From the NCBI GenBank assembly GCA_965261695.1, contig OZ253474.1:1736001-1800000 (forward strand): a stretch of 64,000 bases of DNA, given 5' to 3'. Below, piece after piece: positions 8,721 through 17,100 of the stretch. The first letter of the stretch is position 1. The number at the start of each line of letters is the position of its first letter. The translations under genes were made by a program, and so were the position numbers. Under the pieces are notes generated by a model, which ran no database searches, was not told the DNA's origin, and was given only the letters and a program-made list of their open reading frames with translations. The stretch is from Bin5 sp965261695 (GTDB taxonomy: Bacteria; Chloroflexota; Anaerolineae; Caldilineales; Caldilineaceae).

Positions 8721-9209
8721 ATGACACAGACAGTTTTGCAAAGCGTGCAAACCCACTGGCGAGACCTGCGCGGACGCAGCTATGATCTGCTGGATGTGCT
8801 GGCCGATGCCGACCTGAACGCCCGCCTGCCGTTCCCTGAATCTCAGAACATCCTCTACCAGTTCTACTGCATGTTGGGCACGCAGGAGAGTTGGCCGCCC
8901 GTCCTGCTGGAAGGGCGCATGCGAGGTTGGGATTGCAGCCTGAAAGCGGCGCCTGCCGGCGAGGCGCTGCCGATCGAACGGGTGCGCGCGGCGATGGAGG
9001 CCGCCGACGCGGCGCTGCACGCGGCATTCGAACAGGCTGATTGGCTGCGCGTCTTTGAGAATGGCGCGACACCCCTGGCCGGTTACTATCGCCTGGTCGA
9101 GCATGAATCCCATCACCACGGCCAGTTGATCAACCTGATCTACGCCAACAATCTGCCCATCCCCGCCAGTTGGGCCGATTCCTGGGCGCTCACACGCGAC
9201 GGCGAGTAG
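8721..9209 (+). CDS. DinB-like four-helix protein
   Basis: A 162-residue protein with the DinB/YfiT-like helical bundle pattern. A metal-ligand His near LGTQES is not clear, but the C-terminal HESHHHGQLINLIY is the typical third-ligand helix of the superfamily. Members include DNA-damage-induced proteins and thiol-dependent transferases (bacillithiol or mycothiol), so a biochemical role cannot be assigned. It is a single gene, divergent from the sulfatase and followed by a strong terminator. Confidence 0.7.
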   Translation: MTQTVLQSVQTHWRDLRGRSYDLLDVLADADLNARLPFPESQNILYQFYCMLGTQESWPPVLLEGRMRGWDCSLKAAPAGEALPIERVRAAMEAADAALHAAFEQADWLRVFENGATPLAGYYRLVEHESHHHGQLINLIYANNLPIPASWADSWALTRDGE

Positions 9210-9245
9210 AGGGACAACGGACCGGGACGGGCGACAAACAAAAAG

Positions 9246-9279
9246 AGCGCCAGCCTCGCGTGGAAGCTGGCGCCTTTTA
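9246..9279. terminator. Bidirectional intrinsic terminator
   Basis: GCGCCAGC (9247-9254) pairs perfectly with GCTGGCGC (9266-9273) around an 11-nt loop. It is followed by CTTTT on the plus strand and preceded by a run of A, giving U-tracts in both directions. It sits between the convergent DinB-like and SH3-lipoprotein genes. Confidence 0.85.
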
Positions 9280-9344
9280 TCGCTGCTTGCGAACCGGTCT
9301 ATCGCGTTGCCGACTCAGACCCGGCTACAAAGGAAAACAGCACC

Positions 9345-10784
9345 CTATTCCAGCCGCAGGAACGAGGCCGAGGCCCAGACGGGACCCTTCACCTCCGTGC
9401 CGACCAGCAGCGCCCATCCGCCATCGACGTTGAAACCAAGGATTGAGTAACTCTCACCGCTCTGCACGTGGCCGACAACCGGCGCTTCCAGGGACGGTCC
9501 GCCGCGCAGCCGCAAGCGCCCGTACACCCCAAGGTCGACCGTGGCGCGGCCCATCTGCACTCTGAATTCCAACTCTCGCAATTCCACCAGGGACGCCGAA
9601 ACCCAGACCGGGTCCTCAATGTCGTAGAAGAAGATCGCCACCCATTCCTGATCGGCGCTGAATCCGGCGACCGGATAGGCTTCACCGGCGGTGACGCCTG
9701 CCAGGACCTCGGAGATCGTTTCCGGTGTGCTGCGCACGCGCAGGGCGCGACTCTGTATGATCGCCACCTGCGTCGTGACATCGCCTTGGCTTAGCAGCGC
9801 CAACTCCGTAGGTGTCGGATCGGTGGACGTCGGCTCGGGCCTCAGCTCCTCGTCAGCGTCATCCTCGGCGATCGACATCTCGCCGATCGTTACCCTAAAG
9901 GCAGGGCTGATCGGCTCGCCCTCCTCCAGCACAGGCAGATCCGGGCCGGGAAACTCGAAGATATCGAACACGCCGCCATCTATATGGAGCATGGCATAGA
10001 GAGTCTCGGTGGCCGCATCGACAACTACCCTCACTGTCAACCCGGTCGTGACCCCGGCCTCCAGGGACGCCTGCCCGATGATCGGCCCGAGTGAACCGGC
10101 ATCATCTGCATGGACAGAGATCCAGCCCTTTTCCTGGGCCACAGCTTCGGCAATCGTGATCGTGCCTTTGATCACATCCTGAGGGTGTACCGTAACGCTC
10201 GGCTCCAGAGCTTCCATTGCCGTTTCGTCGTCGTCGGATTCCCCCTCGGCGGCGGTTTCTGCGGCCATCTCCCCGTCGGCGGACGTCTCCTCGGCCGCAG
10301 CCTCTTCGACCATCTCACCGTCGTCGGATTCGGCCGCGGCCGCGGCCTCTTCCGCTATCTCCTCGCCGTCCTCAGACACAAGAAGCGCGGCGCCATCACC
10401 GTCCAGCGTCACATCTTCCGCCCAGATCCAACCGATGGTCTCCACATCGGGCACGCGCACCTTCAGCCAACTGCCGTCCTCAGTTCGCCCGATCACCGGG
10501 ATGACATCGCCCTGGAGCATGCCGGCGATAATCGGCGACTCGGCGTCGGCCTCCTGGCGCACTCGCAGCGCGTTGACAGCTACGGTCGCCTCCAGAGTAA
10601 CCATCTCAGGTGGGGCCGGCGCGGCGGTTTCCTCCGCCGCAGGTGGCGCGACAGGGGTCACGAGTTGCGGAATATCTTCCTGGATGGGATTGCAACTCGT
10701 TACCAGCAGGGCCAGGATCGCCAGTGCCCCAATTGCGGCGGACCGCCCGTTGCCGCTCAGAGAGACGCGAAAGCGTATAGGCAT
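9345..10784 (-). CDS. SH3-domain repeat lipoprotein
   Basis: An exported lipoprotein: a hydrophobic signal of about 20 residues ends in the lipobox LLVTSC. Three bacterial SH3 (SH3b) modules are recognisable by NALRVRQEADAESPIIAGML (about residues 70-130), RALRVRSTPETISEVLAG (near 340) and a last module with GRLRLRGGPSLEAPVVGHV. Between the first and second lies an Ala/Glu/Asp low-complexity linker with repeats such as DDGEMVEEAAAEE. SH3b domains usually bind peptidoglycan or other cell-wall ligands. The ATG at 10784 follows GGGAGGAACT. It has its own promoter facing away from the sugar ABC cassette. Confidence 0.85.
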   Translation of the reverse strand: MPIRFRVSLSGNGRSAAIGALAILALLVTSCNPIQEDIPQLVTPVAPPAAEETAAPAPPEMVTLEATVAVNALRVRQEADAESPIIAGMLQGDVIPVIGRTEDGSWLKVRVPDVETIGWIWAEDVTLDGDGAALLVSEDGEEIAEEAAAAAESDDGEMVEEAAAEETSADGEMAAETAAEGESDDDETAMEALEPSVTVHPQDVIKGTITIAEAVAQEKGWISVHADDAGSLGPIIGQASLEAGVTTGLTVRVVVDAATETLYAMLHIDGGVFDIFEFPGPDLPVLEEGEPISPAFRVTIGEMSIAEDDADEELRPEPTSTDPTPTELALLSQGDVTTQVAIIQSRALRVRSTPETISEVLAGVTAGEAYPVAGFSADQEWVAIFFYDIEDPVWVSASLVELRELEFRVQMGRATVDLGVYGRLRLRGGPSLEAPVVGHVQSGESYSILGFNVDGGWALLVGTEVKGPVWASASFLRLE

Positions 10785-10892
10785 AGTTCCTCCCAAGCTG
10801 ACGATAGATCAGGTGCGCCGGCTAAGTCAACAGTTCAGTGCCGGCGTGCAGAGTCGGGACCGCGCCCCGCGCGGGCAGGAGCGCATTCAACT

Positions 10893-10922
10893 ATTATGGC
10901 ATGGCAGAAGAAAAGCTGTCAA
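10893..10922 (-). promoter_or_regulatory. Sigma70-type promoter for the SH3 lipoprotein gene
   Basis: On the minus strand TTGACA (10917-10922) is separated by 18 nt from CATAAT (10893-10898), about 110 bp before the lipoprotein start. Confidence 0.55.
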
Positions 10923-11113
10923 AATGACTTTTGTTCAAAGATGTTTCCGGCATCGATGAACGGTTGAACTGCGCCCCTCAATCGGTGAGAAAAAAATAAG
11001 TTCTTAGAAATCGGCCTATTGCCTGCAAACGCCTTCGTCGACAGTTTCCGCCAACTCCGGTCCAGACATCGCTCGCCACAGAATCCAGGACGGGTCATGC
11101 CAAAAAGCAGTGT

Positions 11114-11142
11114 TTGACAGGCATCATTTACTTCTCTATACT
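11114..11142 (+). promoter_or_regulatory. Strong sigma70-type promoter of the first sugar ABC cassette
   Basis: TTGACA (11114-11119), a 17-nt spacer and TATACT (11137-11142). This is the best promoter match in the window. The predicted transcript has a leader of about 125 nt containing two perfect 15-nt repeats. Confidence 0.78.
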
Positions 11143-11179
11143 TGGCGCATCCACGGTGATCGGCTTTGTGATAACCTCC

Positions 11180-11209
11180 ACCGGCATCAACACAACCGGC
11201 ATCAACACA
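11180..11209 (+). repeat. Perfect 15-nt tandem direct repeat in the ABC-cassette leader
   Basis: ACCGGCATCAACACA occurs twice with no gap (11180-11194 and 11195-11209), about 38 bp downstream of the -10 of the promoter and about 70 bp before the binding-protein start. The position suits an operator or leader-RNA site. Confidence 0.8.
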
Positions 11210-11276
11210 GTAGACGGCAATGGACAAACGCTATCTGCCATCGATCGTAACTGATCACACACGAAGGAGACAAGCA

Positions 11277-12665
11277 ATGACTGACACGTATCGCAACTCC
11301 GTTTCCAGGCGTGGGTTTCTGCGCCTAACCGCGTTTGCGACGGCCGGCGCGGCGCTGGCCGCGTGCGCGCCGCCGGCAGCGCCGGCAGACCAGGGAGCCT
11401 CGGAAGAGGCCATGCCCGCCGAAGCTGACACGGGCGTTACGCTATGGAGTTGGGGCACCGCGATGGCGCGCTATCGCGACCCGGAGGGCAACGACATCTT
11501 CGCCGACACGCTCAAGGCGGACACCGGGCTGGACATGGAACTCGGCATGGTCGACCACCCGGACATGGCCGCCAAGCTGAAGGCAGCCCTGCCCGCTGGC
11601 ACCGGCCCCGACCTGCTCAACACCGATTTCGACATCATGGGGCCGTTCTGGGGCTTCGTTGAACCGCTCAACGACAGGGGCGAGGCCGAATGGGGCGCCA
11701 GCTGGAAAGAGGACACCTTCTCCGGCGCAGCGCTCAGCGAAATGGAGGTTGTCGCCAACATCGTGGACCTCTCCGGCGATGCCCTCTACCTGCCCGGCAA
11801 CATGCAGTTGCTCGGCTGGCTCTACTACTGGATCCCCACTTTTGAGGAGCGCGGCATCGATGTATCTGCGCTGCAGACGTGGGACGACTTCGAAGCGCTG
11901 TGCCAGTCGTTCCTGGACGACGGCATCGCACCGCTCGGCGGCGTCAATGAACCGGCGAACCTCGTTGACTGGTTCAAGAGCCTGGTCGAGGTGACGGGCC
12001 GCGGTCAGTTGGCGGAGGTGCAGGTGGGGAACGGCCAGTTCACTGACGAGGGCGTCGTGGAAGCGTTCGACCTGTTCGCCAAGGTGTATAACGAATACAT
12101 GCAGGAAGGGGCGATCGGCTCACCGGACAACAACGCGGTGCGCGAGCCGTTCTGGAACGGCACGGGCGAGAGGCCGATGATCAACATCTTCACCGGTACG
12201 CCCTACTTCGGCTTCCTCAATCACAATTCGGAAGTGATCCGGGACGCGATGAACAACCACGTCGGCACCTTCCTGTTGCCTGGCTCGAGGGGGCTGGCGG
12301 CGACCGATGCGGGCGTGGCAATGGTGTCGGCTTCGGAGCGCAAGGACAACGCCTGGGAGTACATGAAGTGGCGCACGATGGGACCAGGCGCAGAGCAGAT
12401 CGCCAGGACGGGGCAGCCGATGGGCGCCAAGGCGATCGAGATCCCGCCGCAAGGCACTGACTTCGACAAGAATCTGGGCGAGCCGCTGCTGGAGGCGATG
12501 GTCAGCGGCGACAACGTCTTCCGCCGCGTGCTATGCACCGACGTTTACCAGCAGTTGGGAATCGTGCTGCCGGGTGTGACGGCCGGTCAGATCACAGCCG
12601 CGGAGGCGGCCCAGGAGGTTCAGGACGCCTTCGATCAATCCTGCGAGCAGTGGGTCAAATCCTAG
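11277..12665 (+). CDS. Sugar ABC transporter substrate-binding lipoprotein (family 1)
   Basis: The N-terminus has a twin-arginine motif (SRRGFLRL) and a lipobox (ALAAC), so it is a Tat-exported lipoprotein. The rest is a family 1 extracellular solute-binding fold of about 430 residues (GTGPDLLNTDFDIMGPFW, and a C-terminal AWEYMKWRTMGPGAEQIA). It captures an oligosaccharide for the two permeases downstream. ATG 11277 is favoured over an upstream in-frame start because the Tat motif follows it directly and AAGGAGAC precedes it. A 15-bp perfect hairpin separates it from the permeases, a usual way to keep binding protein in excess. Confidence 0.92.
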   Translation: MTDTYRNSVSRRGFLRLTAFATAGAALAACAPPAAPADQGASEEAMPAEADTGVTLWSWGTAMARYRDPEGNDIFADTLKADTGLDMELGMVDHPDMAAKLKAALPAGTGPDLLNTDFDIMGPFWGFVEPLNDRGEAEWGASWKEDTFSGAALSEMEVVANIVDLSGDALYLPGNMQLLGWLYYWIPTFEERGIDVSALQTWDDFEALCQSFLDDGIAPLGGVNEPANLVDWFKSLVEVTGRGQLAEVQVGNGQFTDEGVVEAFDLFAKVYNEYMQEGAIGSPDNNAVREPFWNGTGERPMINIFTGTPYFGFLNHNSEVIRDAMNNHVGTFLLPGSRGLAATDAGVAMVSASERKDNAWEYMKWRTMGPGAEQIARTGQPMGAKAIEIPPQGTDFDKNLGEPLLEAMVSGDNVFRRVLCTDVYQQLGIVLPGVTAGQITAAEAAQEVQDAFDQSCEQWVKS

Positions 12666-12672
12666 TTTCCAC

Positions 12673-12717
12673 AACACCGCTGGCCGCCAACCGGAATGGA
12701 TAGCGGCCAGCGGTGTT
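12673..12717 (+). terminator. Perfect 15-bp hairpin between binding protein and permease genes
   Basis: AACACCGCTGGCCGC (12673-12687) pairs with GCGGCCAGCGGTGTT (12703-12717) with a 15-nt loop, followed by TCTTAT. It is probably a partial terminator or an mRNA-stabilising hairpin rather than a full stop, since the permeases have no obvious promoter of their own. Confidence 0.8.
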
Positions 12718-12754
12718 TCTTATCTCTGACCACTGATCACCAGCCACGGACCAA

Positions 12755-13699
12755 ATGGCAACTGCGGCGACGGGCGCAACGCAACACAGGGACGATCGAA
12801 CTCCGATGCAGCGGGTCGGGCGCGCGTTGCGCGCCAATGGCGGTTTCCTCTTCATCCTGCCGGGCCTGGTCGTCTACCTGGGGTTTATCGCCTGGCCGAT
12901 CATCGCCACTTTATACAACGGCTTCTTCGTCTGGGATGGGATCAACCCCGACCGCGAGTTCGTCGGCCTGGACCACTATGTGCGCCTGCTGACGAAAGAC
13001 CGCGCGTTTCGCTTCAGCATCCGCAACAACATCTACTGGGCGATCATCACTGTCGTTGTCCTCTCGATCTCCGGTTTCCTCTTCGCGTGGCTGCTCAATC
13101 AGCGCATCCGCATACGCAACGCCTACCGCGCCGCCTTCTTCCTGCCCGTCACCGCCTCCCTGGTCGTGATCGGCTATACATGGGAGTTTCTCTACCAGCC
13201 CGACGTCGGCCTGATCAACCACACGCTGCGTGAAAACGGGTTGGAGAATCTGACGCGCGTCTGGCTGGCTGACCCAGACGTTGCCATTTTTGCCATCATT
13301 CTTGTCTCTTTATGGGCCTCGCTCGGCTTCTGGGTGGTGGTCTTCCTGGCTGCGCTGCAGGCGGTTCCGCAGGACCTGTATGACTGCGCCGCGGTTGATG
13401 GCGCGACCGGCTTTCGCCAGATGTGGCATGTCGCCGTCCCGCTGACCATGGGCACGACGCGTGCGCTGTGGATTCTGGGATTTATCCGCTCGATCAATGC
13501 GTTCGCGCTGGTCTTCCTGCTGTCACGCGGGGGGCCATACCACGCGTCCGAGGTGATCGCGTATCAGATCTACGATCTGGCATTCAGGACCAATCACACC
13601 GGCTATGCGTCGGCGCTCTCGGTCCTGCTGCTGCTCATTTCAGCGGTCGTCACCATTTTCCAGTTGTTCTTGATGCGCGGACGCCGCGTCCGGTTGTAA
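12755..13699 (+). CDS. Sugar ABC transporter permease (MalF/UgpA type)
   Basis: A 314-residue inner-membrane permease with six predicted membrane segments and a cytoplasmic N-terminal tail. The EAA loop reads DLYDCAAVDGATGFRQMWHV, the site that docks the ATPase. It pairs with the MalG-type permease immediately downstream. The ATP-binding subunit is not encoded here. ATG 12755 has no strong ribosome site; an internal ATG (MQRVGR) is possible. Confidence 0.92.
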   Translation: MATAATGATQHRDDRTPMQRVGRALRANGGFLFILPGLVVYLGFIAWPIIATLYNGFFVWDGINPDREFVGLDHYVRLLTKDRAFRFSIRNNIYWAIITVVVLSISGFLFAWLLNQRIRIRNAYRAAFFLPVTASLVVIGYTWEFLYQPDVGLINHTLRENGLENLTRVWLADPDVAIFAIILVSLWASLGFWVVVFLAALQAVPQDLYDCAAVDGATGFRQMWHVAVPLTMGTTRALWILGFIRSINAFALVFLLSRGGPYHASEVIAYQIYDLAFRTNHTGYASALSVLLLLISAVVTIFQLFLMRGRRVRL

Positions 13700-13726
13700 A
13701 CGCCAGCCGGTTTGGAGGAAGCAAAG

Positions 13727-14572
13727 ATGGGATCCAGGCTTAAGCTCCGCAGGAAGTCGATTCTGATCCATGCGGTGCTGCTCTTTGTTTCGTTCATCAT
13801 GATCTTCCCCTGGCTGATCGCCTTCTCGACCGGCCTGAAAGCGCCGGGCGAGTCGGCGCTGAACAGAGGGTTGATCCCGTGGGAGATTTCGCTCGGCAAT
13901 TTCGCGGAGGCCTGGCAGATCGCCGATGTGCCGCTGTTGGCTTTCAACAGCTTCGTCGTCACGGCGGCGTCGGTGGTGTTGATCCTCTTTTTGGCCTCGC
14001 TGGCGGCCTATGGTTTCGCCCGGCTTAACTTCGTCCTGAAAGAGCCGTTCTATCTCCTCTTCCTGGCCGGCCTGATGTTGCAGGCCGCGGCGATCATGGT
14101 GCCGCTCTACCAGGTCAACGTCGCATTCAAGCTACTGGACACCTATTACGCCCTGATTGGCCCCTATGTCGCACTGGGCCTTCCCTTTGCCATCCTGATC
14201 TTGCGCGGCTTCTTTGAGGGGCTGCCGGAAGAGATCGAAGACGCGGCCCTGATAGACGGCGCGTCGCGCTTCACGATATACTGGCGCATCATGCTGCCAT
14301 TGACGCGGCCGGCGTTGGCCACGGTCGCCATCTTTACCGGCCTGGGAACGTGGAATGACTTCCTGCTGCCGATGCTGATGACCAGCAAACCCGGTCTGCG
14401 CACGATGCCGCTGGGGCTAATCCTGTTCGAGTTGGAAGGCGCCATCGGCATGGTGCTGCACGAGTACCGCTTCGCGCTGATCATCATGATGACGCTCCCC
14501 ATCATCATCGTCTTCCTCCTCCTGCAGCGGCAGTTTATGAGCGGCCTCACCGCCGGCGCGATCAAAGGATAG
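13727..14572 (+). CDS. Sugar ABC transporter permease (MalG/UgpE type)
   Basis: A 281-residue six-helix permease with EAA loop LPEEIEDAALIDGASRFTIY. It completes the transmembrane channel with the preceding permease. The ATG at 13727 is preferred to an upstream TTG because GGAGGA lies 7 nt before it. The gene is followed after 9 bp by the first DUF5060/DUF4038 copy, so uptake and glycan breakdown are probably in one transcript. Confidence 0.92.
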   Translation: MGSRLKLRRKSILIHAVLLFVSFIMIFPWLIAFSTGLKAPGESALNRGLIPWEISLGNFAEAWQIADVPLLAFNSFVVTAASVVLILFLASLAAYGFARLNFVLKEPFYLLFLAGLMLQAAAIMVPLYQVNVAFKLLDTYYALIGPYVALGLPFAILILRGFFEGLPEEIEDAALIDGASRFTIYWRIMLPLTRPALATVAIFTGLGTWNDFLLPMLMTSKPGLRTMPLGLILFELEGAIGMVLHEYRFALIIMMTLPIIIVFLLLQRQFMSGLTAGAIKG

Positions 14573-14581
14573 GGCCGCTCG

Positions 14582-15319
14582 ATGCCCCCGCAAAACCAGG
14601 TCGTCGAATGGACCTACCCCTCAAGCAAGCGCTACGACGACCCATTCAATGAAGTAACGTTCGACGTTGACATCACCGATCCGGACGGACACGCGCGTAC
14701 CGTCCCCGCATTTTGGCGCGGTGAGAACGGTTGGCGCGCGCGCTACTCCTCCGCCAGGATCGTCCTGCATCGCCACCGCACGCGCTGCTCCGACGCCGGC
14801 AATGGCAGCCTGCACGGGCAGGAAGGCACAATCGAAGTTACGCCTTGTGACGGCGACAACCCCTTGTTCCGGCACGGGCCTTTGCACGTCGCCGACAGTG
14901 GCCGTCACCTGGAGCACCGCGATGGCACGCCCTTTTACTGGCTGTGCGATACTTGGTGGATGGGTCTGGGCCATCGTCTGCCGGAGCGCTATCCCTGGTG
15001 GCGTTTTGAACGATCGCCCCAATGGATCACGCACTGGGGGGATCACCACTTCAAGTCGTTGCCAAGCTATTTCAGAACCTTCGCGGCGGGAAGTGCGGGG
15101 GAAGTTCGCATCATTTTCATTCCGGTGCGCTACCTGATAACCGTCAGAGAGATCGAGCCGGACGCTGCCTATCGCGCCTATTGCTTCGATCCCAGATATG
15201 GGCGGGAACACGACGCCGGACCTGTGATTCCCGACGAGCAGAGAGCGTGGCGACCGTCCAAGCCGCCGCTCATCCAGGATTGGGTGCTTGTACTCGAATC
15301 AGTTACCGTCAGGAGATAA
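14582..15319 (+). pseudogene. DUF5060/DUF4038 protein lacking its catalytic barrel (internal deletion)
   Basis: A 245-residue reading frame with the N-terminal sandwich domain of the two following GH140-like genes (about residues 1-120, through GTPFYWLCDTWWMGL). It then joins directly to their C-terminal domain (from ERYPWWRFE to the end, including EVRIIFIPVRYLITVRE). About 330 residues, the whole barrel with the catalytic acids, are missing without any frameshift. The join falls between GL-x-x-RL-like sequences present at both ends of the deleted part in the next gene, suggesting recombination between short repeats. It may be a remnant, or a retained non-catalytic carbohydrate-binding product. 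Confidence 0.8.
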
Positions 15320-15322
15320 ACT

Positions 15323-17065
15323 ATGCTCTACGCCATCCAGAATTGCGCCACCGAGTGGGCTTACAGTTCGGGCAAGGCTCACAGCGACCCGTTCAATGAT
15401 GTCGAGTTGGACGTGCTGATCACCCGCCCCGACGGCAGCGAGCAGGTCGTTCCCGCCTTCTGGAGCGGCGATCAGACCTGGCGCGTGCGCTACAGTTCCA
15501 CGCAGACCGGCACGCACCACTATCGCACCGTTTGCTCGGACACAAGCAACAGCAGCCTGCACGGCCAGACGGGGACGCTCGAAGTAACGCCCTATGAGGG
15601 CAACAACCCCTTGTTCAAGCACGGGCCATTGCGGGTCGCCGACAGTGGCCGTCATCTGGAACACCACGATGGCACGCCCTTTTTCTGGCTGGGCGATACT
15701 TGGTGGATGGGGCTGGTCAAGCGGCTGCCATGGCCGAACGGCTTCAAGCGCCTCGCCGACGACCGTGTGCAGAAAGGGTTCAGCGTCATTCAACTCGTCG
15801 CCGGGCTTTACCCGGATATGCCCCCCTTTGACCCGCGCGGCGCCAACGAGGCCGGTTTCCCGTGGGATAAAGAGTTCACCCGCATCAATCCCGCCTTCTT
15901 CGACATGGCCGACCAACGCATCGATTGGCTCGTCCAGAACGGGCTGCTCCCCAGTATTGTCGCCTGCTGGGGCTACTTCATGGATTTCGCCGGCGAGGAG
16001 AAGATCAAGCAGCACTGGCGCTATCTGGTGGCACGCTACGGCGCTTACCCCGTCGTCTGGGACGTGGCCGGCGAGGCGCTGATGCCGCATTACAGCCATC
16101 CGCACTGGCAGGACATTTACGCGGCGGTGCTCAGGAAACGGGCTGAAGACGAGGGCGGGGTCGCCAGGACGCGGCTCCAACGCGCCGATTATCCGGAGAG
16201 AGTCCAGCAGCGCCAGGACAAAGTCCGCTCCGCCTGGACGCGCGTCGCCCGCTATCTGCGTTCACTCGATCCCTACCGGCACCCAATGACGATCCATCCC
16301 GGAACCGGGGGCATCTGGTCGTATGACCACGTTGATGATCCAACGGTCATTGACGTGGACATGACCCAGTGCGGCCTGCATGACATCCTCACCTTCCCTC
16401 AGGTCCTGGACGAAATCTCCAGCCAGGTGCCCAGGCGGCCGCGTATGCCGCGCTTCGTGGGAGAGTCCTGTTACGAGGGAGAGGGCGGCTGGAACTGGGA
16501 GAACGTGCAACGGCTGATGTTCTGGGGGAGCGTGTTGAGCGGCGCGGCCGGCCACACCTACGGCGCCAGCGGCATCTGGCAGGTGAACACGCGCGCGGAG
16601 CCTTATGGGCCCAGCCCGCGCATTTACGGCGAGTCGTTCGATGAAGACCCCTGGGACGAGGCGATGCACTTTGCCGGTTCGCGGCAGGTGGGACTTGGCC
16701 GCCGCCTGTTGGAGCGCTACCCCTGGTGGCGATTTGAACCCGAGCCGCAGTGGGTCACACACCGGGGCCAGCACCACTTCAAGCCGTTGCAAGGCTACAT
16801 CAGGCCCTTCGCCGCCGGCATTGCGGGAGAAGTGCGCATTATCTTCATTCCGGTGCGCTACCTGATCACTGTCAGAGAGCTTGAGCCGGACACCGCCTAT
16901 CGCGCCTATTACTTCGATCCCAGATACGGGCGCGAATACGATGCCGGAGCCGTGCTGGCCGACGAACAGGGCGCGTGGCAACCACCCAAACCGCCCATCA
17001 TCCAGGACTGGGTGCTTGTGCTGGAACGCCAGCAACCAGTGGAAAGTGGTCCTGAACACAATTAA
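15323..17065 (+). CDS. GH140-like (DUF4038, apiosidase-like) glycoside hydrolase, copy 2
   Basis: 580 residues: an N-terminal DUF5060-like beta-sandwich (about 1-105), then a DUF4038 TIM barrel opening with DGTPFFWLGDTWWMGL, and a C-terminal domain of the collagen-binding-like type. Candidate acid/base Glu is near residue 251 (WDVAGEALMPHY) and candidate nucleophile Glu near 381 (FVGESCYEGEGGWNWE). GHTYGASGIWQVN closes the barrel as in apiosidase-like enzymes. GH140 cleaves apiose-containing pectin side chains; the real substrate here is unknown. No signal peptide is visible, so it probably works on imported oligosaccharides. Start follows AGGAGA by a few bases; 3 nt separate it from copy 1. 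Confidence 0.83.
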   Translation: MLYAIQNCATEWAYSSGKAHSDPFNDVELDVLITRPDGSEQVVPAFWSGDQTWRVRYSSTQTGTHHYRTVCSDTSNSSLHGQTGTLEVTPYEGNNPLFKHGPLRVADSGRHLEHHDGTPFFWLGDTWWMGLVKRLPWPNGFKRLADDRVQKGFSVIQLVAGLYPDMPPFDPRGANEAGFPWDKEFTRINPAFFDMADQRIDWLVQNGLLPSIVACWGYFMDFAGEEKIKQHWRYLVARYGAYPVVWDVAGEALMPHYSHPHWQDIYAAVLRKRAEDEGGVARTRLQRADYPERVQQRQDKVRSAWTRVARYLRSLDPYRHPMTIHPGTGGIWSYDHVDDPTVIDVDMTQCGLHDILTFPQVLDEISSQVPRRPRMPRFVGESCYEGEGGWNWENVQRLMFWGSVLSGAAGHTYGASGIWQVNTRAEPYGPSPRIYGESFDEDPWDEAMHFAGSRQVGLGRRLLERYPWWRFEPEPQWVTHRGQHHFKPLQGYIRPFAAGIAGEVRIIFIPVRYLITVRELEPDTAYRAYYFDPRYGREYDAGAVLADEQGAWQPPKPPIIQDWVLVLERQQPVESGPEHN

Positions 17066-17100
17066 CTCCGAGCAACCATCCAACGCAACTTGGAGAGACA

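Larger units (their letters stand above)
10785..11276. other. Divergent intergenic region (492 bp) with two promoters
   Basis: This gap separates the SH3 lipoprotein (minus) from the first sugar ABC cassette (plus). It holds a promoter for each direction, annotated separately, and a perfect 15-nt tandem repeat in the leader of the plus-strand transcript. No convincing gene is present. Confidence 0.75.

Noticed and set aside
10919..11227. Open frame of about 100 codons on the minus strand
   Set aside because: It covers the best promoter and the 15-nt repeats of the opposite strand and resembles no known protein.
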